64,000 bases of DNA from Methylocystaceae bacterium. Lineage in GTDB: Bacteria; Pseudomonadota; Alphaproteobacteria; Rhodospirillales; Terasakiellaceae. Below are positions 54,968-63,778 of this stretch, in pieces. The translations under genes were made by a program, and so were the position numbers. Location of the stretch: NCBI GenBank assembly GCA_013373205.1, contig JABXIG010000003.1:1033853-1097852 (forward strand), read 5' to 3'. Positions within the stretch are counted from its first letter, which is position 1. The number at the start of each line of letters is the position of its first letter. The notes under the pieces were generated by a model. It had not been told where the DNA came from, did no database searches, and worked only from the letters and a program-made list of their open reading frames with translations.

Positions 54968-55011
54968 ATCAGACCTATTAGAACAGATCGACCACAGCGT
55001 AAACTTATTTA

Positions 55012-55425
55012 ATGGACAAGACTATGTGTTCTAAAACTGATACACCTGAAGATATCGTGAATGCTCTAAAATACAATAGCGATGGATTAATTCCTGCTAT
55101 TGCCCAGCAACATGATACAGGCGAAGTCCTGATGATGGCATGGATGAATAAAGATGCTGTAGCCGAAACCTTGCAAACAGGTCGCGTCTGTTATTATTCA
55201 CGTTCGCGCAAAAAACTGTGGCGAAAAGGTGAAAGTTCCGGTCAGCAACAGGAACTGATCGATTTTCGCACAGATTGTGATCTTGATACGGTACTTGTAA
55301 AAGTCAACCAAACAGGCGTTGCCTGCCACACAGGTCGTCGCAGCTGTTTTTCATGGGCTGCACGTGATGGTAAAGTCGAAGTCGTTGAAGACGTCATAGT
55401 CTCGCCTGACGAGCTTTATTCTTAG
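55012..55425 (+). CDS. hisI: Phosphoribosyl-AMP cyclohydrolase
   Basis: Third step of histidine synthesis. The 137 residues have MMAWMNKDAVAETLQTGRV, YYSRSRKKLWRKGESSG, and the metal sites FRTDCDLDTVLV and ACHTGRRSCFSW. It stands alone without hisE fusion and is divergent from the biotin operon. The next gene is convergent and ends one base away. Confidence 0.96.
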   Translation: MDKTMCSKTDTPEDIVNALKYNSDGLIPAIAQQHDTGEVLMMAWMNKDAVAETLQTGRVCYYSRSRKKLWRKGESSGQQQELIDFRTDCDLDTVLVKVNQTGVACHTGRRSCFSWAARDGKVEVVEDVIVSPDELYS

Positions 55426-55426
55426 G

Positions 55427-56065
55427 CTATGCCCGACGCATGCCCCTACCGGATGGCTCAATAGACAGACAGAACGGTTTTTCAGCTGTCTGTGTTGCCA
55501 TCCATTCTACTGCCGTAGGATAAGCCTGCCCCCGAAAGAGAGCAGCACCATAATTGCTAAAGCTGCGTTCATCCTTATCCTTTGGCTGACGGAATGTGAT
55601 ATCAATACCGCGATAGGTTATCAGCATCTTTAAAGCTGCCGGATCGGATTGAAACTCAGATGGCAGGTCCGGGTTTATCTTGACTAAAAAATCACGCGAG
55701 CGTGTTTGATTAATTAAAACCCGTACCCAAGATGCAATATCGTTGACCAGAAACTTGCGGCGCAAGTCATCTTCTTCATTTTGCAAAACCAGATGTTTAT
55801 TCAGCAAGCTACGCAATCGGCTTTGGGCTGAAATAAATTGTTCACTTTCAAAACCTTCATCAGCCATCTGATCCAAAAAGCTTTCAATCGCACGGATGGG
55901 GCGCCGACGCTGAACCACGCCATTAATTTCAGGTGCATGAATGGCATTCCATTGGGTTTCGTTTTTACAATCGATCACCATCATTTTGACAGGTTGATTG
56001 CGATCCTTTAACGGGCGCAGGCGTTTCATGGACGTTGGGCTGACGACAGTTGGTTTTAATGTCAT
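55427..56065 (-). CDS. Unrecognised 212-residue protein
   Basis: I do not recognise this protein with confidence. It has no signal peptide or membrane helix. Visible features are a basic start (MKRLRPLKDRNQPVKMMVID), IHAPEINGVVQRRRPIRAIE, RRKFLVNDIASWVRVLINQT, LKMLITYRGIDITFRQP, and a C-terminus PFCLSIEPSGRGMRRA. The TYRG segment and a preceding Asp-rich stretch vaguely recall DUF1826. It overlaps mnmC by four bases, so the two are translated together. The convergent hisI ends one base away and no terminator is visible between them. Confidence 0.65.
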   Translation of the reverse strand: MTLKPTVVSPTSMKRLRPLKDRNQPVKMMVIDCKNETQWNAIHAPEINGVVQRRRPIRAIESFLDQMADEGFESEQFISAQSRLRSLLNKHLVLQNEEDDLRRKFLVNDIASWVRVLINQTRSRDFLVKINPDLPSEFQSDPAALKMLITYRGIDITFRQPKDKDERSFSNYGAALFRGQAYPTAVEWMATQTAEKPFCLSIEPSGRGMRRA

Positions 56066-58002
56066 AACTTTCCCTTTATAATATCACGTATTAAAAAGCG
56101 CGCCGGATGCAAGGCTTCACGAATCGTGTTTTCTACTGGACAAGGTGTACCCGCAATATAGGATGAAAGAATATCAGCCAGCAATGGGGCCGTTTGCACA
56201 CCCCGCGCGCCTAGCCCGCAGATGGTAAATAATCCATCAATATATTCAGCCCGGGCAAATTTTTTAGCCCGCGGGCCATGTTTTAAGCGATGATATTCTT
56301 CTCTATACCAATCTTTTGAAAAAATCGGACCGACCATAGGGTGATGATCCCCTGTCATAGCACGGATGGATGCCCGCCCACCTGTCACTTCTAAATTCTG
56401 TGTATCCATCAGACCTTGAAGGATGTTCAGGTTATGTATGTGGCTTTCATCTGTAACGTCTTCGAAAGAATGGTCAAAAAAGTCCGGCCAATATTCAAAA
56501 CTTGCCCCCACAATATGCTCACCATCTTTAGCAGGTAATAGATATCCGCCATAAGAAACGGCATGGGCCAGTGATTGACTATGAGCATGGGCCTTGACGT
56601 AACTGACCTGCCCGCGACGCCCTTGCATGGGAAGGTCACAATATTCATTTAGCGCCGTATTTTCCCCAGCCGTGGCCAGAACAACACAATCACCTGTAAA
56701 AAGAACATTATCCCCCTGATAGACCCGCCAGCCCTCATCCTGCTTTTCTATCTTCGTAATCTTGCTTTCATATTCTACATCTAATAATCCTGCAATTATC
56801 CGACATAAAGGGGCAGGTTCGACGCAGCCGCTTCTTGGATACCACAAGCCCCCGCGTTCGACATTCAGGGACAGGCGCTTGCTGGCCTGTTGTGCAGACA
56901 GGTAAATCAAATCATCCGATGGCAAGATTTCACGCGCCGCCAATTCTTTCATATGGTCTTCATCTTTCTCATTCTTAGCAACTTGAAAAAGACCACGATC
57001 TCCATGCCATGGCGTGTCATCAAACCCATCATAAAATTGCAACGCATGAAGATAAGCAATTGTGTTAAAACGTGCTGGACCTTCCTGATTTAAGAACAGT
57101 TTTGGTTTAATCAAACCGATGCGATTGCCAGACCCTTCCATCCCTGCCTGTGCATTTCGTTCAAAGACAGTCACGTCATGACCATCTGCTTGTAAACGAT
57201 AAGCAGCATGTAATCCGGCAACACCTGCCCCGATGACGGCAATTTTTTTGCGCTTGGAGATGTCATACGTTCTAGCATACCACAGTGTTTTTGTAATCGT
57301 TTCTTCTGCCTCAAATACACCTTGGAGACATTCACGTTTACGCCCAAACCCCTTGCGCTTTACCATTGTAAAACCTGCGTCATCAAGGCCACGTTTTACA
57401 AATCCTGCTGCTGTAAAGGTAGACAGGACAGTCCCTGTTCTGGAAAGGCGCGCCATCTGTTCAAAGACTTCTGTCCGCCACATTTCTGGGTTTTTCTGAG
57501 GGGCAAAACCATCAAGATACCAAGCATCCACCTGACAGTCTAAATCAGAAAGCATGTCCACAGCTTCGCCCAGCAACAAAGTCAGTTTGACCCGCCCGCC
57601 TTGTAAAACAAGGTGATGAAAGCCCGGAGTTAACGTCGGATAAACGCTCAGCAGTTCTTCAGTAAAAACATCCAGCCCCGGAAAGTTTTTATAAGCAGAC
57701 CGAAGCTGGTCTTTGGTTAAAGGGAAACCTTCAACAGATATGTAATGCATAATGCAATCTGTCTGGGTTTCCTGCCATGCTTTTAGGGTCAAAAGAAAGT
57801 TCAGCCCGGTGCCAAAGCCTGTTTCTGCGATGGTGACATGATCTTTACCATCAAATGATTCAGAGACACCACATCCGTCTAAAAACACATATTGCGATTC
57901 CGCCAGCCCGTCGTCCGCAGAAAAATACACATCGTCAAACCGTGCCGATACGGGTGTTTTTGCATCTTTCCATTCAAGTTCTGGGCTTTCAAGTTCGCTC
58001 AC
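56062..58002 (-). CDS. mnmC: Bifunctional tRNA mnm5s2U34 methyltransferase/FAD oxidoreductase MnmC
   Basis: Makes the last two steps of the mnm5s2U modification at the tRNA wobble base. The 646-residue protein has an N-terminal methyltransferase domain (SARFDDVYFSADDGLAESQY, ETGFGTGLNFLLTL, WYLDGFAPQKNPEMW) and a C-terminal FAD domain from about 250 (AVIGAGVAGLHAAYRL, VGASFEYWPDF, SIRAMTGDHHPMVG, ICGLGARGVQTAPLLA). Both active sites look whole. Length fits E. coli MnmC. Confidence 0.95.
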   Translation of the reverse strand: MSELESPELEWKDAKTPVSARFDDVYFSADDGLAESQYVFLDGCGVSESFDGKDHVTIAETGFGTGLNFLLTLKAWQETQTDCIMHYISVEGFPLTKDQLRSAYKNFPGLDVFTEELLSVYPTLTPGFHHLVLQGGRVKLTLLLGEAVDMLSDLDCQVDAWYLDGFAPQKNPEMWRTEVFEQMARLSRTGTVLSTFTAAGFVKRGLDDAGFTMVKRKGFGRKRECLQGVFEAEETITKTLWYARTYDISKRKKIAVIGAGVAGLHAAYRLQADGHDVTVFERNAQAGMEGSGNRIGLIKPKLFLNQEGPARFNTIAYLHALQFYDGFDDTPWHGDRGLFQVAKNEKDEDHMKELAAREILPSDDLIYLSAQQASKRLSLNVERGGLWYPRSGCVEPAPLCRIIAGLLDVEYESKITKIEKQDEGWRVYQGDNVLFTGDCVVLATAGENTALNEYCDLPMQGRRGQVSYVKAHAHSQSLAHAVSYGGYLLPAKDGEHIVGASFEYWPDFFDHSFEDVTDESHIHNLNILQGLMDTQNLEVTGGRASIRAMTGDHHPMVGPIFSKDWYREEYHRLKHGPRAKKFARAEYIDGLFTICGLGARGVQTAPLLADILSSYIAGTPCPVENTIREALHPARFLIRDIIKGKL

Positions 58003-58095
58003 GACCGATCTCTTTCAAAATATATTTTGACCAGATTGAAACGTTTATTCTGCAATATCTGATTTATCAAGCCTCTTTCATAAATCGCACAAACA

Positions 58096-58125
58096 AAAAC
58101 CCCCGATCATGTGAGCGGGGGTTTT
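58096..58125 (-). terminator. Rho-independent terminator of the oxidase operon
   Basis: AAAACCCCCG/CGGGGGTTTT forms a perfect 10-bp stem with a 10-base loop. On the minus strand TTTTTGTTTG follows. It lies 20 bp after the small gene that ends the oxidase run. Confidence 0.88.
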
Positions 58126-58145
58126 CATTGTTGGGCTTCATTCCA

Positions 58146-58259
58146 TCAAGGTCCAAAGAAATAGACCCGGATATAGACACCGACATAGGCCGTCAGGGCA
58201 ATCGCTGCTAATAAAAGTCCAACTTTGCCTTTTGACGGAAGGTTGCGTTTATCATTCAT
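58146..58259 (-). CDS. Small single-helix membrane protein of the oxidase operon
   Basis: A 37-residue open frame 12 bp after ctaD: a polar start (MNDKRNLPSKGKV), one membrane helix (GLLLAAIALTAYVGVYIRVY) and a short end FFGP. The ATG has GAGGGTTTGTG upstream. It lies between ctaD and the operon terminator, so it is probably translated. Small helices in this position occur in other oxidase operons as accessory subunits (CtaF/subunit IV-like), but no family is certain. Confidence 0.7.
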   Translation of the reverse strand: MNDKRNLPSKGKVGLLLAAIALTAYVGVYIRVYFFGP

Positions 58260-58271
58260 CACAAACCCTCA

Positions 58272-59915
58272 TCATTCTGCCGGTTTTACTTGTGCTGGAA
58301 ACCCCGGATCCGTGGTCGCAGCCATATTGGCTTCACGATCATCATATCCATAAGGTGACCAATCATCCGTCACGCTTGGGGGATTGGGGAAGTTTCCTGC
58401 TTGCGGGCAGTTTGGTGCATGGGTCCATTCCATAGAGCAAGATTTCCATGGATTTTCCGGTGCGACTTTACCTTTAAAAGCGGCCCTTACCCAGTTCAGG
58501 ATCGTAATTGCCATCCCGGTTGCGACCATAAAGGCCCCAACGGTTGCCACCTGATGATAGGGTTCAAACTGTGGGAACATCTGATAATCCCAATAGCGCC
58601 GTGGCATACCTTCCACCCCGATAATAAACAGGGGGATAAAGGTGACATGCACCCCGACGATATTAAAGATAAAGCCCGTCGTTGCCCATGGTCCATCTGC
58701 AAAACGGCCAAACATTTTCGGAAACCAGTAATAAATCCCCGCAAACATTGCAAAGGCAGAAAACATCGCCATAATGAAATGGAAATGCGCATGCACAAAG
58801 GACGTTTCCGATAAATGGATCGTAATTGCTGTCAAGGCAAGCGGAATACCCGTCAAGCCCCCCGAAAGGACGAGAAAGAGGCAGGATACGGCATAAAGCA
58901 TCCCCGTATTAAAGGTAATCGCCCCTTTATAGAGCGTCCCCCACATGGACATGACCAACAAGCCAACAGGGACCGAGATCAACAAGGTCGTCACCATCTG
59001 ACCGATGCGCAGCCAGTCCGGCATGCCCGATACATAAAGATGATGCACCCAAACAAAACCTGAAATGCCGACAATACCCCAAATACCACCATAAACACAG
59101 GCCTTGTAGTTGAAGACCCGGTTTTTGCACATGGTGGCAAAAATCTCAAACAAGATGCCACAGGCCGGAAGGAAAATCACGTACACGGCTGGATGTGAAT
59201 AGAACCAGAAGAGGTTTTGATAAAGCAACACATCCCCACCGGCTTCCGGATTAAAGAAGTTTGTACCGAGATATTTATCAAACAACAACATGGTCACAGC
59301 AGAAGCCAGAACCGGAATAAAGATCAGTTGCAGAACAAAAGCCGCCACTGTCGTCCATGTAAAGATGTTCAGCTGGTTCCATTTCATGCCCGGTGCACGC
59401 ATGTAAATAACAGTCACCAGAAAGTTCACCGCGCCCAAAACAGAACTAAATCCGAGTAGATGGAGGGTAAAAACATAAAAGGCTGTATTGCTCGTTGTTG
59501 AAATTGAATATGGCGGATACCCCGTCCACATAACATCAGGCGGGTCCGGGATCACAAAGCTTAACATCGCCAGTATAATCGCGCCATAGAACAGCCAAAT
59601 CGAAAAGGCATTAATTCGTGGAAAAGCAACGTCCTGCGCGCCGATCATCAGCGGCAGGAAATAGTTTGCAAAGAACCCCGTTAGCCCGGGGATCAGGAAG
59701 GCAAGAACCATGGCAGCCCCATGGAAATAAAGCCAACTGTTATATTCATTTGGGTTATCCGTGATGGTCGGTCCAAGATTGGACTGTTCCAGCCGGATCA
59801 ACAAAGCCATTAGCCCGGCAACCACAAAGGCCGCCATGGAACCAACGAGATACATAATCCCGATGCGCTTATGATCTGTTGTAAAAAACCATTCTTTGAA
59901 AGTCTGCATAGTCAT
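58272..59915 (-). CDS. ctaD: Cytochrome c oxidase subunit I, A2-type
   Basis: Catalytic subunit of a heme-copper oxidase reducing oxygen to water. The 547-residue protein has about twelve helices. FANYFLPLMIG and AQDVAFPRIN keep the D-channel Asn and Asp. The helix VI motif reads FYSHPAVYVIFLP: A1-type enzymes have Glu (GHPEVY) there; Tyr-Ser in YSHPxVY with no Glu marks A2-type, as described for Rhodothermus. HAHFHFIMAMF supplies heme ligands. It is 16 bp after ctaC. Confidence 0.95.
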   Translation of the reverse strand: MTMQTFKEWFFTTDHKRIGIMYLVGSMAAFVVAGLMALLIRLEQSNLGPTITDNPNEYNSWLYFHGAAMVLAFLIPGLTGFFANYFLPLMIGAQDVAFPRINAFSIWLFYGAIILAMLSFVIPDPPDVMWTGYPPYSISTTSNTAFYVFTLHLLGFSSVLGAVNFLVTVIYMRAPGMKWNQLNIFTWTTVAAFVLQLIFIPVLASAVTMLLFDKYLGTNFFNPEAGGDVLLYQNLFWFYSHPAVYVIFLPACGILFEIFATMCKNRVFNYKACVYGGIWGIVGISGFVWVHHLYVSGMPDWLRIGQMVTTLLISVPVGLLVMSMWGTLYKGAITFNTGMLYAVSCLFLVLSGGLTGIPLALTAITIHLSETSFVHAHFHFIMAMFSAFAMFAGIYYWFPKMFGRFADGPWATTGFIFNIVGVHVTFIPLFIIGVEGMPRRYWDYQMFPQFEPYHQVATVGAFMVATGMAITILNWVRAAFKGKVAPENPWKSCSMEWTHAPNCPQAGNFPNPPSVTDDWSPYGYDDREANMAATTDPGFPAQVKPAE

Positions 59916-59931
59916 TTTACGGGCATCCTCT

Positions 59932-60666
59932 CTAACCTTGTGTGTTGTCGTTCAGGGAAGCGGCCTTTGCCTCTTCCTTTACCTGTTCGAACCAGGCATC
60001 ATATTCTTCCTGTTCGACAACACGCACGTTGGTTGCCATTTCAGCATGGGCGGTCCCGCAATATTCTGTGCAGGTATGAACATATTCACCCACTTCTTTT
60101 GGATTAAACCAGACATAGGTGACCCGCCCGGGCATCACGTCTTCTTTAACGCGAAATCCGGGGATATATAGTGAATGAAGCACATCTTCAGAGGTCATGC
60201 GCAATACAATCGGCTGACCTTTGGGGACCACCAGTTCTTCTGTGATGATTTCATCACCATAATCGAATTCCCAATACCACTGATAAGCCGTGACACGGAT
60301 TTCTTTGGCTTCATCTGGAATGCGGCGGTAATCGTTCCACAACGTCCAGCCCTTTGCAGATAAGAAAAAGTCATCTGCCATAAACAATGACGCCGGGATC
60401 AATACCCAGGCAATGGCAGCCGCTTTGGATAACTTAGGTGCTGTGCCTACCGCATTTTCATCTTTTGTGCGATATTTCCAGACCATCCAAATGGCTGCGA
60501 TACTAAAAATAATGCCGATGACGGTGATATCGATGACAATCTCATGCCAAAGATAGTCCCATCCGGCAGCCGGGTCACGTTCGTACCCGTCTTCTTGCGC
60601 GAACGCAGGAGCAGCAGCAATCAATCCTAAGATGGACAGGCTCATCTTCCCTAACAACGTTCTCAT
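59932..60666 (-). CDS. ctaC: Cytochrome c oxidase subunit II
   Basis: Receives electrons from cytochrome c through the binuclear CuA centre. The 244 residues have a signal peptide (cut after AFA), two membrane helices (about 42-62 and 82-100), AYQWYWEFDYGDE and the CuA ligands HSLYIPGF and CTEYCGTAHAEM. There is no fused cytochrome c domain. It overlaps the sco gene by four bases. Confidence 0.94.
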   Translation of the reverse strand: MRTLLGKMSLSILGLIAAAPAFAQEDGYERDPAAGWDYLWHEIVIDITVIGIIFSIAAIWMVWKYRTKDENAVGTAPKLSKAAAIAWVLIPASLFMADDFFLSAKGWTLWNDYRRIPDEAKEIRVTAYQWYWEFDYGDEIITEELVVPKGQPIVLRMTSEDVLHSLYIPGFRVKEDVMPGRVTYVWFNPKEVGEYVHTCTEYCGTAHAEMATNVRVVEQEEYDAWFEQVKEEAKAASLNDNTQG

Positions 60667-61511
60667 GACAATCCCTCCCTTTTTCGTTGTCGTCGCTTAT
60701 AGGCTAAAATGGATAAACCTAATGCACTCATACCGATGATGAGCGAGCCAAAAGCAACGAACATGGGGATGTTAAATACATATTTGCCGTCCTTGTAACT
60801 GTAGCTGTAACAAAGAGAGACGGCATAATTGATGATCTCGCTGGGTTTAAAATTGCCCTGTTTTGAATCCAGGACAGCCAGCTCGATGTCATTAGCCTCG
60901 ATATCATGTGCGTATAAAATACGGGCCAGTCGCATTTCCGGCGACAGAACCATATAAACAGTGGGATGAAAAAACGTGCGATCCTGTGCAGACCAGAAAA
61001 ACCGAAAGTCATAACGATCGGTAAATTCCTTGATGTTCTGACCTTGGCTTGCCACCGCAAAGGTCCATCCATCAGCCACGTTTTGATCTAACCCAACAAA
61101 TTTACGAAATTTCTGCATGGTATCGACCGTATCGTTCTTATCAAAGGATACCGTCACCACATCAAAATCCCGACCCGGCTTTATGCGTCCCGTCTTTTCC
61201 AGTTCTGACAATCGATCCCCCAGTTCAATATTCACCGAAGAACAAACCCCATCACAGGTATAATAGGACATCACCAAGACCAATGGCTTGCCTGTACGAT
61301 CTTGAAACGTAAAGACATCGCCATGTTGATCAATAAAGCTGAAATCGCGCTTGGGTTTTAACCCTAACACCTTGGCTTCATTGATCCTTAGGGATTCAGG
61401 ATCGATTACAGATTCAGGGATTTTAAAAGTCTGTGTTGCCTGTGCCGGAAAGGTTCCGAGCAGACAAACACAAATCCCCAAGATCATGTAAATCGAATAT
61501 CGCATACACAT
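60663..61511 (-). CDS. SCO-family copper chaperone with C-terminal membrane helix
   Basis: SCO proteins deliver copper to CuA of subunit II. The 282-residue product has a signal peptide (MRYSIYMILGICVCLLGTFP, cut after AQA), a thioredoxin-like domain with YYTCDGVCSSV (Cys-x3-Cys) and the copper His in FFHPTVYMV, and a C-terminal membrane helix (MFVAFGSLIIGMSALGLSI), unlike classical Sco1, whose anchor is N-terminal. ATG 61511 or 61505 starts the signal peptide; longer readings enter the ctaE gene. It overlaps ctaC by four bases. Confidence 0.9.
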   Translation of the reverse strand: MCMRYSIYMILGICVCLLGTFPAQATQTFKIPESVIDPESLRINEAKVLGLKPKRDFSFIDQHGDVFTFQDRTGKPLVLVMSYYTCDGVCSSVNIELGDRLSELEKTGRIKPGRDFDVVTVSFDKNDTVDTMQKFRKFVGLDQNVADGWTFAVASQGQNIKEFTDRYDFRFFWSAQDRTFFHPTVYMVLSPEMRLARILYAHDIEANDIELAVLDSKQGNFKPSEIINYAVSLCYSYSYKDGKYVFNIPMFVAFGSLIIGMSALGLSILAYKRRQRKREGLS

Positions 61512-61525
61512 ATGATCTCGCAGCC

Positions 61526-62287
61526 CTACCAGAAATAAATCTGGGATACGACAAAGAACCAAACCACATCGACAAAATGCCAATAGACCGAGGCACAGGT
61601 AATAAATGTCTTGTTCGTCATACCCTTAAAAGCTGGGATAAGAACGCAGACAAATATCCCCAAACCGCCGATCACATGGGAGGCGTGAAAACCTGTCAGG
61701 CTAAAGAAAACAGTCCCAAACGCATTTGTGTCAGGATAGAAATCTTGATGAAACAGGTGATTATATTCGTAGAAAGTCATCCCTACGAAAATGAACCCCA
61801 ATGCCATGGTGATCATCAACCATTTGCGGAAACCCGCTTGATCGTCATGTTCATATTTTTCTTCTGCCACATGAATTGTGATCGAAGAAGAAACCAAAAC
61901 TACTGTCATGATAAGCGGTAATGTTACCGGAAAATCCGGTGTGCCTTCCGGCGGCCAGGATTCAGCACCTAAGCGCATCATCCAATAAGTCGCAAAGAAA
62001 GACAGGAAGATAAAAATTTCCGAAACAATAAAAATCGGAAGTCCGACCCCGGCGACATCGGCAATTAACGGCTTGACCGTCAAACCTTCGTTGACCCACA
62101 TGGCAATACCAGCAAGCAACATCGGCGTCCCAAGTCCGGCAAAAATCGCGGCTAAAAGCGGATCTTGATACTGGAAATAGGCTGCAAATGTTAACGGAAC
62201 CAGAAAGAAAACACCTGTAACAACCCAAAACGGAGCCTGGCTCCATTCCCAGTGATGTTCATGTGCGTGTGAACTTTCAGTCGACAT
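61526..62287 (-). CDS. ctaE: Cytochrome c oxidase subunit III
   Basis: A 253-residue membrane subunit with about seven helices that stabilises subunit I. Family features are the FFATYWMMRLGAESWPPEGT loop, a HVAEEKYEHDD-like turn and SLTGFHASHVIGGLGIFVC with the conserved His and Glu region, plus DVVWFFVVSQIYFW at the end. It precedes the sco gene by 14 bp. Confidence 0.93.
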   Translation of the reverse strand: MSTESSHAHEHHWEWSQAPFWVVTGVFFLVPLTFAAYFQYQDPLLAAIFAGLGTPMLLAGIAMWVNEGLTVKPLIADVAGVGLPIFIVSEIFIFLSFFATYWMMRLGAESWPPEGTPDFPVTLPLIMTVVLVSSSITIHVAEEKYEHDDQAGFRKWLMITMALGFIFVGMTFYEYNHLFHQDFYPDTNAFGTVFFSLTGFHASHVIGGLGIFVCVLIPAFKGMTNKTFITCASVYWHFVDVVWFFVVSQIYFW

Positions 62288-62365
62288 TCAGTTTCCCCTC
62301 CCTCATGTCGAAAATTAAAACAAAGGCTTCGATCGCGTTTTGTTGATTTTTTTGATGGTCACTGT

Positions 62366-63226
62366 CTAAAAAGGCAGATGTACATCCATGATAACGACGA
62401 CGAAAAGCCCCCCTAAATATTTCATAGATGCAAAAAAATTGGTCATTGCCGTCACCTCATCCGATGACTTCAATAAATCCAGATTGCATTTTAAGAAATA
62501 GGCACCAAGGCAAGCAGCCCCGATCCCGTAGATATTGCCCAGTTCCCCTAAAAACCAGGGAAGCAGGCTGGATCCAACCAACAAGATCGTGTTGATAAGG
62601 ATATATCGCGCGGTGGTTTTATTACCCACCACCACCGGTAGCATGGGGACCCCTGCTGCGGCATATTGGTCTTTTAGTCGAATGGCAAGCGCCCAGAAAT
62701 GTGACGGTGTCCAGAAAAACAGTACCACCGCCAACAAAGTAGGTAAAAGCCATTGATCCGGGTTGACTGCGGCTGCCCCGGCCAAAACAGCAAAACTACC
62801 TGCTAATCCACCGATTACGATGTTTAGCCAGTTTCTGCGTTTTAGCCAGATCGTGTAAACAACCCCATAAAAAAACGCACCCAAAAAAAGGTGCGCCGCC
62901 ACTACCGGATTAAAAACTAAAGTCGCTAAAGAACAGCCGATCACAAGAAGTCCGGCCGCAATCCATAAAACAAGATTGGGCCGCGTGACACTACGTTGTG
63001 CAAAAGGCCGTTTACTGGTCCGCGTCATTAAACGATCAATGTCACGGTCATAAAAGTGGTTAAAAATGCTGGATGAGGCAGACCCCATCATCATCGCAAT
63101 CACCAACAGTCCCAGATGACCCCAGTCGATCTGTCCCTGTTGCACCGTAGCGAGATATCCCGTTACGGCCGTTAGAGCAATCATCACACCAATTCTTGGC
63201 TTGGCGAGCTGAATGTATCCTCCCAT
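62366..63226 (-). CDS. ctaB: Protoheme IX farnesyltransferase (heme O synthase)
   Basis: Adds farnesyl to heme b to give heme O. The 286-residue UbiA-type membrane protein has IQLAKPRIGVMIALTAVTGY, the metal motif IFNHFYDRDIDRLMTRTSKR and nine helices. GAGG precedes ATG 63226 by six bases; ATG 63229 and 63238 are alternatives. It lies between the two oxidase sets (78 bp before ctaE, 100 bp after the short CuA gene), so it may serve both. Confidence 0.93.
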   Translation of the reverse strand: MGGYIQLAKPRIGVMIALTAVTGYLATVQQGQIDWGHLGLLVIAMMMGSASSSIFNHFYDRDIDRLMTRTSKRPFAQRSVTRPNLVLWIAAGLLVIGCSLATLVFNPVVAAHLFLGAFFYGVVYTIWLKRRNWLNIVIGGLAGSFAVLAGAAAVNPDQWLLPTLLAVVLFFWTPSHFWALAIRLKDQYAAAGVPMLPVVVGNKTTARYILINTILLVGSSLLPWFLGELGNIYGIGAACLGAYFLKCNLDLLKSSDEVTAMTNFFASMKYLGGLFVVVIMDVHLPF

Positions 63227-63325
63227 CATAAACCTCATCTGTTGTGGTTTATTATTTTTTTATTAAATTGATGATAACCTTAAATTAGAATAAGTCCAAA
63301 AGAAAAAACGAAGTGTTTTAATCAA

Positions 63326-63778
63326 CTATTCTAATACGACTAATCTTGTACGCATTTTATTATGTTCAATTCCACAATATTCCGTACATCCGATGGGATA
63401 AATACCAGGCTTTAAATCTTGCAGAATTATGCGATAAATCTGCCCTGGCAACAGAAGAACATCTACAGGGTCACCCATGGCTTTTGCGGGTAGATGAAAC
63501 GAATGAGCAATATCACCTGTCGCCAAGTGTACAATATATTTCCGACCACTGCGCAGGGTAATCTCATCCCCCCAACTCCATTGACGCGCATATATATATT
63601 GATCTTCGTTTGATGGTTGATTGATTTTTGCTTTTTTTTCAAAGTCTGTCAGATCTATTATGTCAAACTGATCAACTTTAAGGTTTGTTTCACCAAGACT
63701 TTTAAGCAAATGAAAACCCAGTCCAAGCGCCAAAAGTATAATCGCAGGCAAAAGAATATAATCACGCAGTTTTTTCAT
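63326..63778 (-). CDS. Short CuA-type subunit II of a second heme-copper oxidase
   Basis: A 150-residue protein: one N-terminal membrane helix (ILLPAIILLALGLGFHLL) and a cupredoxin domain with a complete CuA set, HSFHLPAKAMG and CTEYCGIEHNKM. This is distinct from ctaC, which has two helices and is longer; the single-helix build resembles B-type (ba3) subunit II. It overlaps the preceding subunit I gene by 17 bp, marking them as partners. Confidence is high for CuA, moderate for B-type. Confidence 0.87.
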   Translation of the reverse strand: MKKLRDYILLPAIILLALGLGFHLLKSLGETNLKVDQFDIIDLTDFEKKAKINQPSNEDQYIYARQWSWGDEITLRSGRKYIVHLATGDIAHSFHLPAKAMGDPVDVLLLPGQIYRIILQDLKPGIYPIGCTEYCGIEHNKMRTRLVVLE

